Shown here: piece by piece, positions 52,320 through 60,978 of the stretch
Numbering within the stretch: the first letter of the stretch is position 1
Layout: each line of letters begins with the position of its first letter
Assembly (NCBI GenBank): GCA_040274725.1
Contig: JBEMAQ010000014.1
Coordinates: 34,184-98,183, forward strand
Source: Solibacillus sp040274725
Lineage (GTDB): Bacteria; Bacillota; Bacilli; Bacillales_A; Planococcaceae
Length of the DNA stretch: 64,000 nt
Reading direction: 5' to 3'
Translations under genes and position numbers: made by a program
Notes under the pieces: model-generated
Seen by the model: only the letters and a program-made list of their open reading frames with translations
Told to the model about the DNA's origin: nothing
Database searches by the model: none

Positions 52320-52547
52320 ACAAAAACACCCGCATCCTGGAGAAAATGCGGGTGTAAGGATTGATCTCTTTTTAAAGAGACACTTTGAAGAAAAATATAA
52401 AGGGTAAAACTTATACCGCCTGGCCGACGCCAGCCGCATTCTAAAATGAGGGGGTTCAGAATGCTATTTTGAGCTAACTTGCTTCTGGAGAAAAGCAGCT
52501 AAACTCAATGTTACTTGCACTGTCTTGCAAGTGAACTTAACGGTTAT
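52320..52547 (-). ncRNA. Candidate Fur-controlled small RNA (FsrA-like in logic)
   Basis: Minus-strand transcription from the Fur-box promoter would give an RNA of about 225 nt ending in the stem ACACCCGCAT/ATGCGGGTGT (52326-52355) plus TTTTTG. It holds a hairpin GCATTCT/AGAATGC (52436-52464) with a C-rich loop GAACCCCCTCATTTT, complementary to ribosome sites, and a CTGGC/GCCAG hairpin next to it. No ORF with a ribosome site lies inside. It is inferred, not matched to a known RNA family. Confidence 0.55.
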
Positions 52548-52549
52548 AT

Positions 52550-52582
52550 GACAATGATAATCATTATCATCTTTAAAGTCAA
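52550..52582 (-). promoter_or_regulatory. Fur-box promoter
   Basis: GACAATGATAATCATTATC (52550-52568) differs from the classical 19-bp Fur box at one base. On the minus strand TTGACT (52577-52582) and TATCAT (52554-52559) are 17 bp apart and overlap it, so Fur-Fe would block the promoter. The plus strand offers no comparable -35. Confidence 0.75.
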
Positions 52583-52602
52583 TACAAAATTGGAATATTT
52601 TT

Positions 52603-53031
52603 TTATACTTTTTTCAATGAGCGTCTGTATAGGTACTGTTTTGCCTGGAAATGAATAAAGCAACCAACACAAAAGCCTAAAATGGCCACAAATGATGCGA
52701 TTGCAACCATCACCGTAAACACGTAGCCTAGTACTGTCCAACCTACTAAAAAGCTAATAAATCCTCCTGCTAGGCAAACGGTTGCAATACTAGAGTTAAA
52801 ACGCTGCTGACCCGCATCCTCAGGAATATACTTACTTGGCTCCTTCGTTAAAAATAACTTTGCAAAGCGTATAATTGGATTAAATCCAAATGCAAACCCT
52901 AATAAATTTGCCACAAGTGGAATGGCTAAAATCCAAGCACTGCCTGTCAACCATGTCAGCACAACCGATAAAAAAATTGTCCATTGATTGACACGTACAA
53001 GCGGCCTAGGAATTGAAATTGGTTTATTCAC
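52603..53031 (-). CDS. DUF4395 membrane protein
   Basis: The 142-residue product has three to four helices and the DUF4395 landmarks ISIPRPLVRVNQWTIFL, FGFNPIIRFAKLFL, QRFNSSIATVCLAGGF and GFCVGCFIHFQAKQ, the last with a Cys-x3-Cys pair at a membrane edge. Such proteins often occur with thioredoxin-like or redox genes; function is unknown. GTG 53031 has AAAGG nine bases upstream. The Fur-box promoter starts 20 bp past its stop. Confidence 0.85.
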   Translation of the reverse strand: MNKPISIPRPLVRVNQWTIFLSVVLTWLTGSAWILAIPLVANLLGFAFGFNPIIRFAKLFLTKEPSKYIPEDAGQQRFNSSIATVCLAGGFISFLVGWTVLGYVFTVMVAIASFVAILGFCVGCFIHFQAKQYLYRRSLKKV

Positions 53032-53137
53032 AAAAACCAACCTTTCTTATCTGTTTTATTTATAATAACGTTTCTACAATCATTTGTGAAGTAAAAAGTG
53101 ATATAGTAAAAAGAAAAAGACAAAAAGGATGATTGTT

Positions 53138-53845
53138 ATGCCTGCGCTTTCTTATGATCAAGTGCGCCAACTTAATTCTTACAGCATTTTTACCGAGGAG
53201 CCTGAACGCCCACTCCTTACCCTTGCGAATTTACATAAAGATTTTTATTTAACGGATTTTCGCAATTTAATGATGGGCATTACGAATGCGACGACAGAGG
53301 CTGCGGCAATTTCTCATTTTGGTCGCCGCTACGGCATGTTTGTAGCAACGCAGTTTTATATGCTGACAATGTACGACGAGGTGTGGGACGGCAAGCCACA
53401 GGACATTCGCTTTGCGCTCATCCCAGAGTTCGGTATTCATACGCTCGGCATGTATATTAACCCCAATGATTTCCGCTATGTAGAAGATGCAGAGCGTGAG
53501 CAGGTGATGACAAAAATTTTAACTGATGCGTCTGTTATTGTTACGCAGCTACGCAAAACAACGACCATCTCACCGCTAACATTATGGGAAAATATTTTTG
53601 GCTATATGCTGTGGCACTATCACACATTCCTTGAAAATCCAGCCATTGCGGACCGCGCATTTGAAGATTTAGAAATGCTAGAGGGCAAAAATGTATGGCG
53701 CTATTTCTCAGACAAATCATTGTTCCTTCAATATACAGAAGGCAAAAATCCATCCACATTAGTAAATGCTCCTGTAAGAAAAAGCTGCTGCTTCTCAAAA
53801 GATATTCCAGGGCTAATTGCGTGTGGCTTCTGTCCGATTAAATGA
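53138..53845 (+). CDS. FhuF-like ferric-siderophore reductase
   Basis: The 235-residue protein ends in RKSCCFSKDIPGLIACGFC, the C-C-x10-C-x2-C pattern that binds the [2Fe-2S] cluster in FhuF-type siderophore-iron reductases. The body (PALSYDQVRQLNSYSIF; SHFGRRYGMFVATQFYMLT) is helical and matches the IucA/FhuF C-terminal fold in my reading. It would release iron from hydroxamate siderophores in the cytoplasm. ATG 53138 has AAAGG nine bases upstream. No Fur box lies directly before it, though one lies 570 bp away. Confidence 0.82.
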   Translation: MPALSYDQVRQLNSYSIFTEEPERPLLTLANLHKDFYLTDFRNLMMGITNATTEAAAISHFGRRYGMFVATQFYMLTMYDEVWDGKPQDIRFALIPEFGIHTLGMYINPNDFRYVEDAEREQVMTKILTDASVIVTQLRKTTTISPLTLWENIFGYMLWHYHTFLENPAIADRAFEDLEMLEGKNVWRYFSDKSLFLQYTEGKNPSTLVNAPVRKSCCFSKDIPGLIACGFCPIK

Positions 53846-53847
53846 AT

Positions 53848-53880
53848 AAAAGCATCGAGTATCTAGCTCGATGCTTTTTC
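53848..53880. terminator. Bidirectional terminator
   Basis: AAAAGCATCGAG and CTCGATGCTTTT pair over 12 bp between convergent genes. Confidence 0.9.
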
Positions 53881-53881
53881 G

Positions 53882-54994
53882 TTATAATTTCGCCGCGTTT
53901 TTCAGCGTCGTTGTCAGTACAGTAATCCCATCAAATAACGCCTGCTCATCAAATGTCATGTGTGGATGATGCAGCCCCGGCGCTAAATTTGCGCCAATAC
54001 CAAGCATCGTCGCCTTCAGTTCAGGCTTTTTCACTGTGTAGTAATGGAAATCATCACTACCTGGTGTTTGAATTGGCGGTACTAAATGCTCCACACTTAG
54101 TGCCTCAATAATGGACATTTCCGCAATGCGAGCCGCCTCGTCACTTACCTCTGCACCTGGTGTGATATCTTCCCAGTCATGCATAATCTCTACATCATAC
54201 ATCGCCGCAATATGCGCAAAGCCACGCTCAATCTGTGCTTGCAATTTCGCTAGTACCTCATTTTTTTGTGCGCGTACATCAATTGAAAACGTCGCCTTCC
54301 CCGGAATAATGTTAACACTTCCGCCATCCGCTACGATTTTCGTCATTTTTGCCGAGTACACCTCAAATGGATTCACATAAATGCTCTTTAACATTTGTTG
54401 AATCGCAAACGCTACATCAATTACGTTTTTCCCTTGGTGAGGACGCGCACCGTGCGCATCTACACCCGTAATAGAGCCTTGTAAGAAGCCCGCTGCCCCG
54501 TGGTGAATGGCCGGTGTAATTTTACCAAGCTGCAATTCCTCAATCGGACGAAGATGGATGCCAAATAAATAGCGTACATCATCCACAACACCACGCTCAA
54601 CCATCGAAAGCGCACCACCACCTGTTTCCTCAGCCGGCTGGAAAATAAAGCGGATACGCGATTCTAACGGCAAATTCCTTAGCTTATACAGTGCACCTAG
54701 CACCATTGTAATATTCGCATCATGCCCGCATGAGTGATTGGCTTGCATCACACCGTCTACCTCTTGCCACAGCGCATCAATATCCGCGCGTACTGCAATA
54801 ATATCCTCACCTTGGCCAATTTCTGCAACAAGCCCCGTTACCCCATCAAAAAGACGATAAGAGACACCTAGCTCATCTAAAATCTCTGCAATTTTTTTCG
54901 TTGTATTATATTCCTGCCAGCTTACCTCAGGATATTTATGAAAATGGTTAAACCATTCGTGAATAAGTTCTTCAAACGCCTTTAGCTCAATCAT
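53882..54994 (-). CDS. M20D-family amidohydrolase/deacylase
   Basis: The 370-residue metallo-amidohydrolase has the M20D motifs AVRADIDALWQEV, ANHSCGHDANITMVLG, IFQPAEETGGGALSMVE, GIHLRPIEEL and a C-terminal LAPGLHHPHMTFDEQAL. Relatives are hippurate hydrolases, N-acetyl-amino-acid deacetylases and IAA-amino-acid hydrolases. ATG 54994 has AGAGGTG upstream; the longer frame lacks a ribosome site. The substrate is not identifiable. Confidence 0.92.
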   Translation of the reverse strand: MIELKAFEELIHEWFNHFHKYPEVSWQEYNTTKKIAEILDELGVSYRLFDGVTGLVAEIGQGEDIIAVRADIDALWQEVDGVMQANHSCGHDANITMVLGALYKLRNLPLESRIRFIFQPAEETGGGALSMVERGVVDDVRYLFGIHLRPIEELQLGKITPAIHHGAAGFLQGSITGVDAHGARPHQGKNVIDVAFAIQQMLKSIYVNPFEVYSAKMTKIVADGGSVNIIPGKATFSIDVRAQKNEVLAKLQAQIERGFAHIAAMYDVEIMHDWEDITPGAEVSDEAARIAEMSIIEALSVEHLVPPIQTPGSDDFHYYTVKKPELKATMLGIGANLAPGLHHPHMTFDEQALFDGITVLTTTLKNAAKL

Positions 54995-55117
54995 TGTGGC
55001 ACCTCTGTTAAAAAAATTTATAATTTTATTATAACGCACTACTAAGGGAAAGATACACCTGACAAACAATCAAAAAAAGCTAGACCGGAAAATCATTTCC
55101 TGCCTAACTCCCGTACT

Positions 55118-55252
55118 TTATAAACTTGAAAAAAATCCTGGTGGGTACTGTCGGTCTTCTTGCTGTTCTACCTTATATTCAACCACTTGTTCGATGTCTT
55201 GGTCTTCCTCTAACACGTATGTCTCCATGAATGATAAAAGAATACTCGTCAT
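55118..55252 (-). CDS. 44-aa small acidic protein
   Basis: From ATG 55252 the minus strand encodes MTSILLSFMETYVLEEDQ... followed by an acidic, Gln-rich stretch and a C-terminal PPGFFSSL. AGGGG lies nine bases upstream, giving a well-formed start. It lies between the TRAP transporter end and the M20 gene with its own spacing. I do not recognise it; it could be a small regulatory or spore-type protein. Confidence 0.6.
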   Translation of the reverse strand: MTSILLSFMETYVLEEDQDIEQVVEYKVEQQEDRQYPPGFFSSL

Positions 55253-55372
55253 GACTCGCTACCCCTTTGTGTGTGAGATTTTTTATTATAATAACGCTCA
55301 TAATGGTAACTTTCAACCATTATATGCGATGTATGCATAAAAAGTATAAAACCTATCTCAATGAGAGAACAA

Positions 55373-55412
55373 TAAAAGAGAATCGCAATTATACGCGATT
55401 CCCTCTCTTTTT
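55373..55412 (-). terminator. Intrinsic terminator after the TRAP genes
   Basis: GAATCGC and GCGATTC pair around an eight-base loop with flanking AGAG/CTCT; the minus strand continues TCTTTTATT. Confidence 0.65.
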
Positions 55413-57423
55413 AAGAAGCAGCTACTTTCGGACCGTTTCCTTTTTTCATTGAAATTTTTTGTAGTACCCACATAATTGCAAACACTGTTAAGCCTACAAT
55501 ATCAGATACGGACTCTGGATAAATCATCGCAAGACCCGCCGCAATTAAAATAAGGCGTTCAATTACCGTCACTTTTCTGTACCAATAACCAATTACTCCT
55601 GCGCCGATTGCAATCATCCCCACCATGGCAGTAAATACTACCCAAACAACTTCTACGAATGTCACGTCAATCATCAGCAGTGCTGGTGAGAACACGATCA
55701 TATACGGAATAATAAATGCCGCAATCGCAAGCTTCGCTGAGTTAAAACCTGTTCGAATCGGATCCCCACCAGAAATGCCGGACGCAGCAAAGGCGGCGAG
55801 TGCCACTGGTGGTGTAATATCCGCGATAATCCCAAAGTAAAAGACAAAGAAGTGTGCTGATAATAATACAACAAGCGGAACCGCACTTGATGGAACATCC
55901 GGCGCAAGCAGCGCAATAATCGCTGGTGCTGCAATTGTTGATGTAATTACATAGTTTGCCGTTGTTGGTGCGCCCATTCCTAAAATAAGTGAGGCAATCA
56001 TTACGAAGAATAATGTAATTAAAATGCTACCGCCTGCAAGTTTTACTAAGCTATTTGCAAGTGATAAACCTAAGCCTGTTTTTACAACAACACCTACAAT
56101 AATCCCTGCACATGCCGTAGCCGCCGCTACCGCTAATGCAGATTTCGCACCGTCTACTAACGCATCCACAAATTCTTTAATACCAAATCTTACATCTGGA
56201 TTAATAATCCCTACAATAATACATGAAAGAATGCCGTAAAGCGCCGCGTGAATAACTGCAGTGCCCGATACCATGAGCACAATGATTAACACAATCGGAA
56301 TAAGTAAGTAAATCTTCTTGAAAACGCGCTTACGGTCTGGCATCTCCTCATCTGATAATCCACGAAGACCAAGACGTTTTGCTTCAAAGTGCGTCATAAT
56401 CCAAATCCCTGTAAAATACAGCAGTGCTGGAATAATCGCAGCCTGTGCAATTTGCCAGTACGTAATACCACGCCCAATAAACTCAACCATTAAGAATGCC
56501 GCAGCACCCATAATTGGTGGCATAATTTGACCACCTGTTGACGCAGCTGCCTCTACCGCACCCGCAAAGTTTTTGTTATAGCCAAGGCGCTTCATTAATG
56601 GAATTGTGTACGCACCCGATGTTACTACGTTCGCTACCGAGCTTCCTGAAATCGTCCCTTGCAAAGCAGACGAGAAAATGGCTACTTTTGCTGGACCACC
56701 TGTTAGTTTACCAGCTACTGAAATCGCTAAATCATTGAAATATTCCCCTACACCTGTTTTGACAAGGAATGCCCCGAATAATAGAAAGGCGAAAATAAAT
56801 GTAGAAGAAACAGCAAGAGGTGTTCCTAAAATACCGTCCGTCGAATAGAACATGAGCTTTACTAAACTGTCCAAATTTTGTCCGCGGTGTGCCATGAAAT
56901 CTGGCATATATGGTCCGTAAAATGCATACAGCAGGAATAATCCTGCAATAATCGTAATCGGCAAACCTACAGCACGTCTCGCAGCCTCTAACACTAATAA
57001 AATCGCAGCAATCCCGATATAAAGGTCCATCCCTTCAAGACTGCCTAAGCTTTGAACAAGACGGTCATAATTTATTACCCAATAGCTTCCTACGACGATT
57101 GCAATAATCGCTAACATATAATCATAAAACGGAATACTAAATTTCGATAATCTCTTTTTCGCTGGAAATAGCAAGAAAATAAATGTCAGCGCAAAGCCTA
57201 AATGCACTGTGCGCTGGATTTGTGCAGGAAATTGCCCGTAAATAGCTGTATATAATTGAAACAATGTGAATGTTAAAAGCCCAACATAAATCACATATTT
57301 CATCCAATTTTTAGGCTTACGCTGATTCGATTCAAGATCGTATTTCTCTAGTAGTTCCTGCTGCTGCTCTAGCGTCAGTTCTAGATGTTCCTCTTGAGCC
57401 ACTGCTGCTTTTTTCTCACTCAT
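55411..57423 (-). CDS. TRAP transporter fused permease (TAXI type)
   Basis: The 670-residue protein has about 18 hydrophobic helices combining the DctQ-like and DctM-like parts, as in 4TM/12TM fused TAXI permeases. Landmarks include SSVANVVTSGAYTIPLMKR, AAASTGGQIMPPIMGAAAFL and MGAPTTANYVITSTIAAPA. It forms a secondary transporter driven by an ion gradient with the binding protein encoded at 57999-59018. Its ATG overlaps the stop of the DUF1850 gene by four bases. GGAG lies upstream. Confidence 0.95.
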   Translation of the reverse strand: MSEKKAAVAQEEHLELTLEQQQELLEKYDLESNQRKPKNWMKYVIYVGLLTFTLFQLYTAIYGQFPAQIQRTVHLGFALTFIFLLFPAKKRLSKFSIPFYDYMLAIIAIVVGSYWVINYDRLVQSLGSLEGMDLYIGIAAILLVLEAARRAVGLPITIIAGLFLLYAFYGPYMPDFMAHRGQNLDSLVKLMFYSTDGILGTPLAVSSTFIFAFLLFGAFLVKTGVGEYFNDLAISVAGKLTGGPAKVAIFSSALQGTISGSSVANVVTSGAYTIPLMKRLGYNKNFAGAVEAAASTGGQIMPPIMGAAAFLMVEFIGRGITYWQIAQAAIIPALLYFTGIWIMTHFEAKRLGLRGLSDEEMPDRKRVFKKIYLLIPIVLIIVLMVSGTAVIHAALYGILSCIIVGIINPDVRFGIKEFVDALVDGAKSALAVAAATACAGIIVGVVVKTGLGLSLANSLVKLAGGSILITLFFVMIASLILGMGAPTTANYVITSTIAAPAIIALLAPDVPSSAVPLVVLLSAHFFVFYFGIIADITPPVALAAFAASGISGGDPIRTGFNSAKLAIAAFIIPYMIVFSPALLMIDVTFVEVVWVVFTAMVGMIAIGAGVIGYWYRKVTVIERLILIAAGLAMIYPESVSDIVGLTVFAIMWVLQKISMKKGNGPKVAAS

Positions 57424-57926
57424 TTAAACTCAGCTCCTTTCATTTTTTCATAGAGAGATAGCTTTTTAGCCTCAACTACATACGACTTCCCACGCACTAG
57501 CTGCTCCTTTAAATCAATGGTATGTCCCACACTAAAAAGCATTAACTCAGCATCAACATCACCAATATACAATGTGAAGTTTGGTAAAGTAGCTTCTTCA
57601 TAAGAGAGCGTATACACGCCGTCCTCATAAATTAACATTTGACCTTCCTCTGCATAGCTCGGCATACCAATGGCCACATCCTCATATTCCATTGACACCA
57701 ATTGAATGTCACCTGTTGGCACTACTTTATAACGTTCAATCACATCTGTCCTATGAATCGTATGCGTAAAAATCAACTCGAATTGCTGCTCATTATTTAA
57801 AGCTATGTAATACATCTTAGGCGCATTCGTACGTGTCTCTGTAAATGTCAAAACAGATTTAGAGGGTAGAAAATAAAATAAGCTTGCCCCTATACATACT
57901 AAAAATAAAATTCCCCACTTTTTCAT
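57420..57926 (-). CDS. DUF1850 accessory protein of the TAXI-TRAP transporter
   Basis: The 168-residue protein has an N-terminal membrane anchor or uncleaved signal (WGILFLVCIGASLFYFLPS) and a beta-rich extracytoplasmic domain (FELIFTHTIHRTDVIERYKV; FTLYIGDVDAELMLFSVGHTIDL). DUF1850 genes regularly lie beside TAXI-type fused permeases; their role is unknown. It is coupled to the permease through ATGA overlap. Confidence 0.88.
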   Translation of the reverse strand: MKKWGILFLVCIGASLFYFLPSKSVLTFTETRTNAPKMYYIALNNEQQFELIFTHTIHRTDVIERYKVVPTGDIQLVSMEYEDVAIGMPSYAEEGQMLIYEDGVYTLSYEEATLPNFTLYIGDVDAELMLFSVGHTIDLKEQLVRGKSYVVEAKKLSLYEKMKGAEFK

Positions 57927-57954
57927 ATGCTTTCACCTTCAAAACTAACAAAGA

Positions 57955-57984
57955 AAGCTCTGACGCATTATGCAACAGAGCCTC
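57955..57984 (-). terminator. Attenuator hairpin between binding protein and DUF1850 genes
   Basis: GCTCTG and CAGAGC pair around a 13-base loop; TTTCTTTG follows on the minus strand. Partial termination here would give excess binding protein over permease. Confidence 0.5.
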
Positions 57985-57998
57985 TCTACTACCATTTA

Positions 57999-59018
57999 TT
58001 ACTTTACTTCGTCAAAGTATTTTTGAGCGCCTGGGTGTACTTCAATACCGATACCATCTAAACCTGTTTCAGCCTTGATGAACGCACCTTTTGCATGACT
58101 AATTTTACTTGTATTATCGTAAATTGCTTTTGTCATCGCATATACTAAATCATCTGGAAGATCTTTCTTCACCGCTAACATCGCCCCTACAGATACAGCT
58201 GGAATCTCTTCCTCTAAGCCGTACGTACCTGCTGGAATTGCATCTGTTGCATAGTATGGATACTTTGCAATTAACTCTGTTGCTTTCTCAGCTGTTACTG
58301 GCACGATGTAGACGCCATTTGTTGCATTTAATGCTTCTACCGCACCTGTTGGATAACCAGCAGTGATGAATGCAGCATCAATTTGACCAGATTGGATACC
58401 GTCTGTAGACTCACCGAAGTCTAAGTTTTGCGCCTCGATATCCGTCATTGCTAAACCGTGAATTTCAAGTAATTGCTCAGCATTTGCATAAGTACCAGAA
58501 CCAGGAGCACCTACAGATACTTTTTTGCCCTTTAAATCTTCAAATGATTTAATGCCAGAATCAGCTAATGTTACAAGTTGTACTGTTTCAGGGTACAATG
58601 CGCCTAAAGCAGATACTGAATCAATTTTTTGACCTTCAAACATTAATGTACCTTCTGTTGCATAGTAAGCGATATCCGTTTGTACGAACGCTACTTCACC
58701 TTCACCAGCAGCAAGTGCTGTCATGTTCGCTGCTGAAGCTTGAGAAACCTCAGCCGTTGTTTTAACACCTGTCTCAGTCGTAATTAAATCCGCGAATGTG
58801 CCGCCTAATGGATAGTAAGTACCTTGCGTACCACCTGTTAAAATACTTAAAAATTTCACATCAAAAGATGGTTTTTCTTCAGTCGTACCTTCCGTAGAGC
58901 CTTCTGTTTCTGTCGCTGGCTCTTCAGCCGGTTCTGTCGTATCACTACCGCCACATGCTACAAGCACTAGCATCACAATACTGAACATTGCCGCTAACCA
59001 TAGCTTGTTCAATTTCAT
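57999..59018 (-). CDS. TAXI-family TRAP substrate-binding lipoprotein
   Basis: The 339-residue protein has a lipoprotein signal (MFSIVMLVLVACGG, Cys lipid site), an acidic Thr/Glu linker, and the TAXI motifs SILTGGTQGTYYPLGG, VSQASAANMTALAAGE and VSVGAPGSGTYANAE. It captures the substrate outside the membrane for the permease; glutamate-like or other carboxylates are known TAXI ligands, the ligand here is unknown. It leads the three-gene unit. Confidence 0.95.
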   Translation of the reverse strand: MKLNKLWLAAMFSIVMLVLVACGGSDTTEPAEEPATETEGSTEGTTEEKPSFDVKFLSILTGGTQGTYYPLGGTFADLITTETGVKTTAEVSQASAANMTALAAGEGEVAFVQTDIAYYATEGTLMFEGQKIDSVSALGALYPETVQLVTLADSGIKSFEDLKGKKVSVGAPGSGTYANAEQLLEIHGLAMTDIEAQNLDFGESTDGIQSGQIDAAFITAGYPTGAVEALNATNGVYIVPVTAEKATELIAKYPYYATDAIPAGTYGLEEEIPAVSVGAMLAVKKDLPDDLVYAMTKAIYDNTSKISHAKGAFIKAETGLDGIGIEVHPGAQKYFDEVK

Positions 59019-59304
59019 CTTACAACCCCCTCAAAGTATCAAATATGGTTTCATTTTACATAACGAACACTAATAAAGTCAAATAATATTGAATTATCAA
59101 TCAATTTATTATATTAATATTATTTTCTACTTAAAGTATTATTTTGCTCGAATAATCGATTTCACCTATATTCGAACCTGCTTAAAATATAGTGTTTAGC
59201 CGTAATTTCTAGCTTATATCCCATATAATAAGCAGTTACTTCTAACAGTAATTTCTATTGAAATAATTATTCAAAAAATCGATTGAAATAATTTCACAAA
59301 AAGA
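59019..59304. other. AT-rich intergenic region
   Basis: Promoter region of the TAXI operon; very AT-rich, no ORF and no recognisable site seen. Confidence 0.4.
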
Positions 59305-59334
59305 AAAACGTATCTCCCTATTTGAGATACGTTT
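59305..59334 (-). terminator. Intrinsic terminator after sodC
   Basis: AAACGTATCTC and GAGATACGTTT pair over 11 bp; TTTTCTTTTT follows on the minus strand. Confidence 0.85.
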
Positions 59335-59338
59335 ACCT

Positions 59339-59875
59339 TTACTGAATAACTCCACATGCAATTCGCGCCCCTGAATTACCTGCTGGATCTGTTTTATAAT
59401 CATCTGCCTGCTCGTGAATAACAATGGAGCTCCCATCTGCATCACGCAATGAATTTATTTTCCCTGTCGCTAATGAAATTGCATCCGTAACAAAATTTAC
59501 CTGAACAGAACCATCTTCAGTTACTTCCAGATTCGGCAAATCTCCTGCATGCGGCCCTTCTGGATTTTCAGTCCCGTGCTGCTTGTGCATTGGATTAAAA
59601 TGCGCTCCTGCCGACTCAAATGTTGGCGCCTCGCATTTCCCTACCTCATGAATATGAATAGCACGCATTCCTGGTGGCAGTCCATTTAACACCGCTGAAA
59701 TTTCCACACCATTGTCAGCTTCCTTAAAGGCCACCTCACCAATCAATTCACTTTTCGCATTAAATACCTCCACCCTCGCTGTAGCGGATGGTTGTGCATC
59801 TGCTGGTACAGTTTCCTCCCGATTGAACATCGAGCAGCCACTAAGCAAAACAATCATAATAAGCATATATTTCAT
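59339..59875 (-). CDS. sodC: Cu/Zn superoxide dismutase-like lipoprotein
   Basis: The 178-residue precursor has a lipoprotein signal with lipobox LLSGC. The SodC fold shows IHIHEVGKCEAPTFES (copper His pair and first disulfide Cys), GAHFNPMHKQHG, GPHAGDLPNL, DGSSIVIHEQADDY and the C-terminal disulfide GARIACGVI. It would detoxify superoxide at the outer face of the membrane; some Bacillus YojM-type relatives lack a copper ligand, so activity needs care. ATG 59875 has GGAGGG upstream. Confidence 0.93.
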   Translation of the reverse strand: MKYMLIMIVLLSGCSMFNREETVPADAQPSATARVEVFNAKSELIGEVAFKEADNGVEISAVLNGLPPGMRAIHIHEVGKCEAPTFESAGAHFNPMHKQHGTENPEGPHAGDLPNLEVTEDGSVQVNFVTDAISLATGKINSLRDADGSSIVIHEQADDYKTDPAGNSGARIACGVIQ

Positions 59876-59922
59876 TTTTTCACCCTCCCCTAGCAGTGTC
59901 AGCAACACTTCCTTAATTTATA

Positions 59923-59961
59923 CAAAAAAATAACGCTCCCCAAAAATATTGGAAAGCGCCC
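59923..59961 (-). terminator. Intrinsic terminator after the LysM-3D gene
   Basis: On the minus strand CGCTTTCC pairs with GGGGAGCG (two G-U) and TTATTTTTTT follows. Confidence 0.7.
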
Positions 59962-59965
59962 GTCA

Positions 59966-60655
59966 TTATTTTAAAATTTTTACCTCCACATTTTTGCGAC
60001 CCCATTCATAGGCATCCACTTCATTTGGAATAAATACATCAATACGATTTCCTTTAATCGCACCGCCCGTATCTGCCGCAACGGCCTCACCGTAGCCCTC
60101 CACCCATACTTTTGTGCCAAGTCTTATCACGTTCGGATCGACCGCAATCACTTTTAAATTTGGGTTTTCGCGTATATCTGTACCATTTGCCGTAATACCT
60201 GAGCAGCCCGTACAATAGGCTGTATATGCTGTTGCTTCCATTGTATATGTGCCGGCTACTTGTTCGGGCACGGCCGTATTTGCTTTAACCGCTACTGATG
60301 GAGATACCGCCAATGTATCATCCGCGTAAATTAAATCAGAAGTAAGACCATTCCACGCTATTAATTGCTCCACCGTGACGTTATGTGCTACTGCGATATT
60401 AAATAATGTATCATTTGGTTGAACTGTATATTTCGTTGCCTCTTTAGCAACCGCTAATTTTTGATTCGGGTAAATAACCGTTGAATCTATATTATTTATT
60501 TGCTGTAATTCCTCCACCGACATCGAATACTCTTGTGAAATCGACCATAACGTATCACCAGTTTTTACTGTGTAGGGTGCTGCTGACGCGTCTGTAGCAT
60601 AAATCCCTGCACCTAATGTAACGACTGTTGAAAAAGCTAAAAACTTCTTATTCAT
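59966..60655 (-). CDS. LysM and 3D-domain cell-wall protein (YocH-like)
   Basis: The 229-residue exported protein has a signal peptide (ending TDASAAP), two LysM repeats (YTVKTGDTLWSISQEYSMS and YTVQPNDTLFNIAVAHNVT) and a C-terminal 3D domain (MEATAYTAYCTGCSGITANG, VIAVDPNVIRLGTKVWVEGYG, AADTGGAIKGNRIDVF) with the three Asp of the catalytic set. It is a peptidoglycan-binding lytic or Rpf/MltA-like enzyme. GGAGG overlaps the region before ATG 60655. Confidence 0.93.
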   Translation of the reverse strand: MNKKFLAFSTVVTLGAGIYATDASAAPYTVKTGDTLWSISQEYSMSVEELQQINNIDSTVIYPNQKLAVAKEATKYTVQPNDTLFNIAVAHNVTVEQLIAWNGLTSDLIYADDTLAVSPSVAVKANTAVPEQVAGTYTMEATAYTAYCTGCSGITANGTDIRENPNLKVIAVDPNVIRLGTKVWVEGYGEAVAADTGGAIKGNRIDVFIPNEVDAYEWGRKNVEVKILK

Positions 60656-60978
60656 AAAGAAAAGTTCCTCCGTCTACTCTAAGATTAAGCGTTGCACCTA
60701 GGCAATCACTTCAAATTCATATGCTTAACTTCACCTAAGAAATATTTCACACGCATGACAACTAGACCGGCATTTTTTACATTCACATTGCAAATTTTCA
60801 GGAACTATTTTCTATATCTAGGTACGTATTTATCAGGAAATCATCCAACATCATTTGATGAAGCAGACAATCTAGCTATTTATTATTTGGGTAATTTATT
60901 ACAACTCGATTACAATCAACGTAAATATTCTAATAATATAGTTGAATAATCCGATATAAAATAAAAGGAGGGATTATT
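60656..60978. other. Intergenic region without a convincing gene
   Basis: An open frame of about 85 codons crosses 60692-60949 on the plus strand but lacks a ribosome site. The region holds the promoter of the yjfB-like gene and otherwise nothing recognisable. Confidence 0.4.

Noticed and set aside
52438..52475. Tiny plus-strand ORF ATG-CTA-TTT-TGA preceded by GAGGGGG
   Set aside because: Only three codons; the G-run is better explained as the complement of the C-rich loop of the minus-strand RNA.
52550..52568. Fur box acting on a plus-strand promoter towards the FhuF-like gene
   Set aside because: No -35 at suitable distance on that strand, and the DUF4395 gene lies between in the opposite sense.
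60692..60949. Open frame of about 85 codons on the plus strand
   Set aside because: No ribosome site, low-complexity aromatic and Asn composition, no terminator; treated as chance in an AT-rich spacer.
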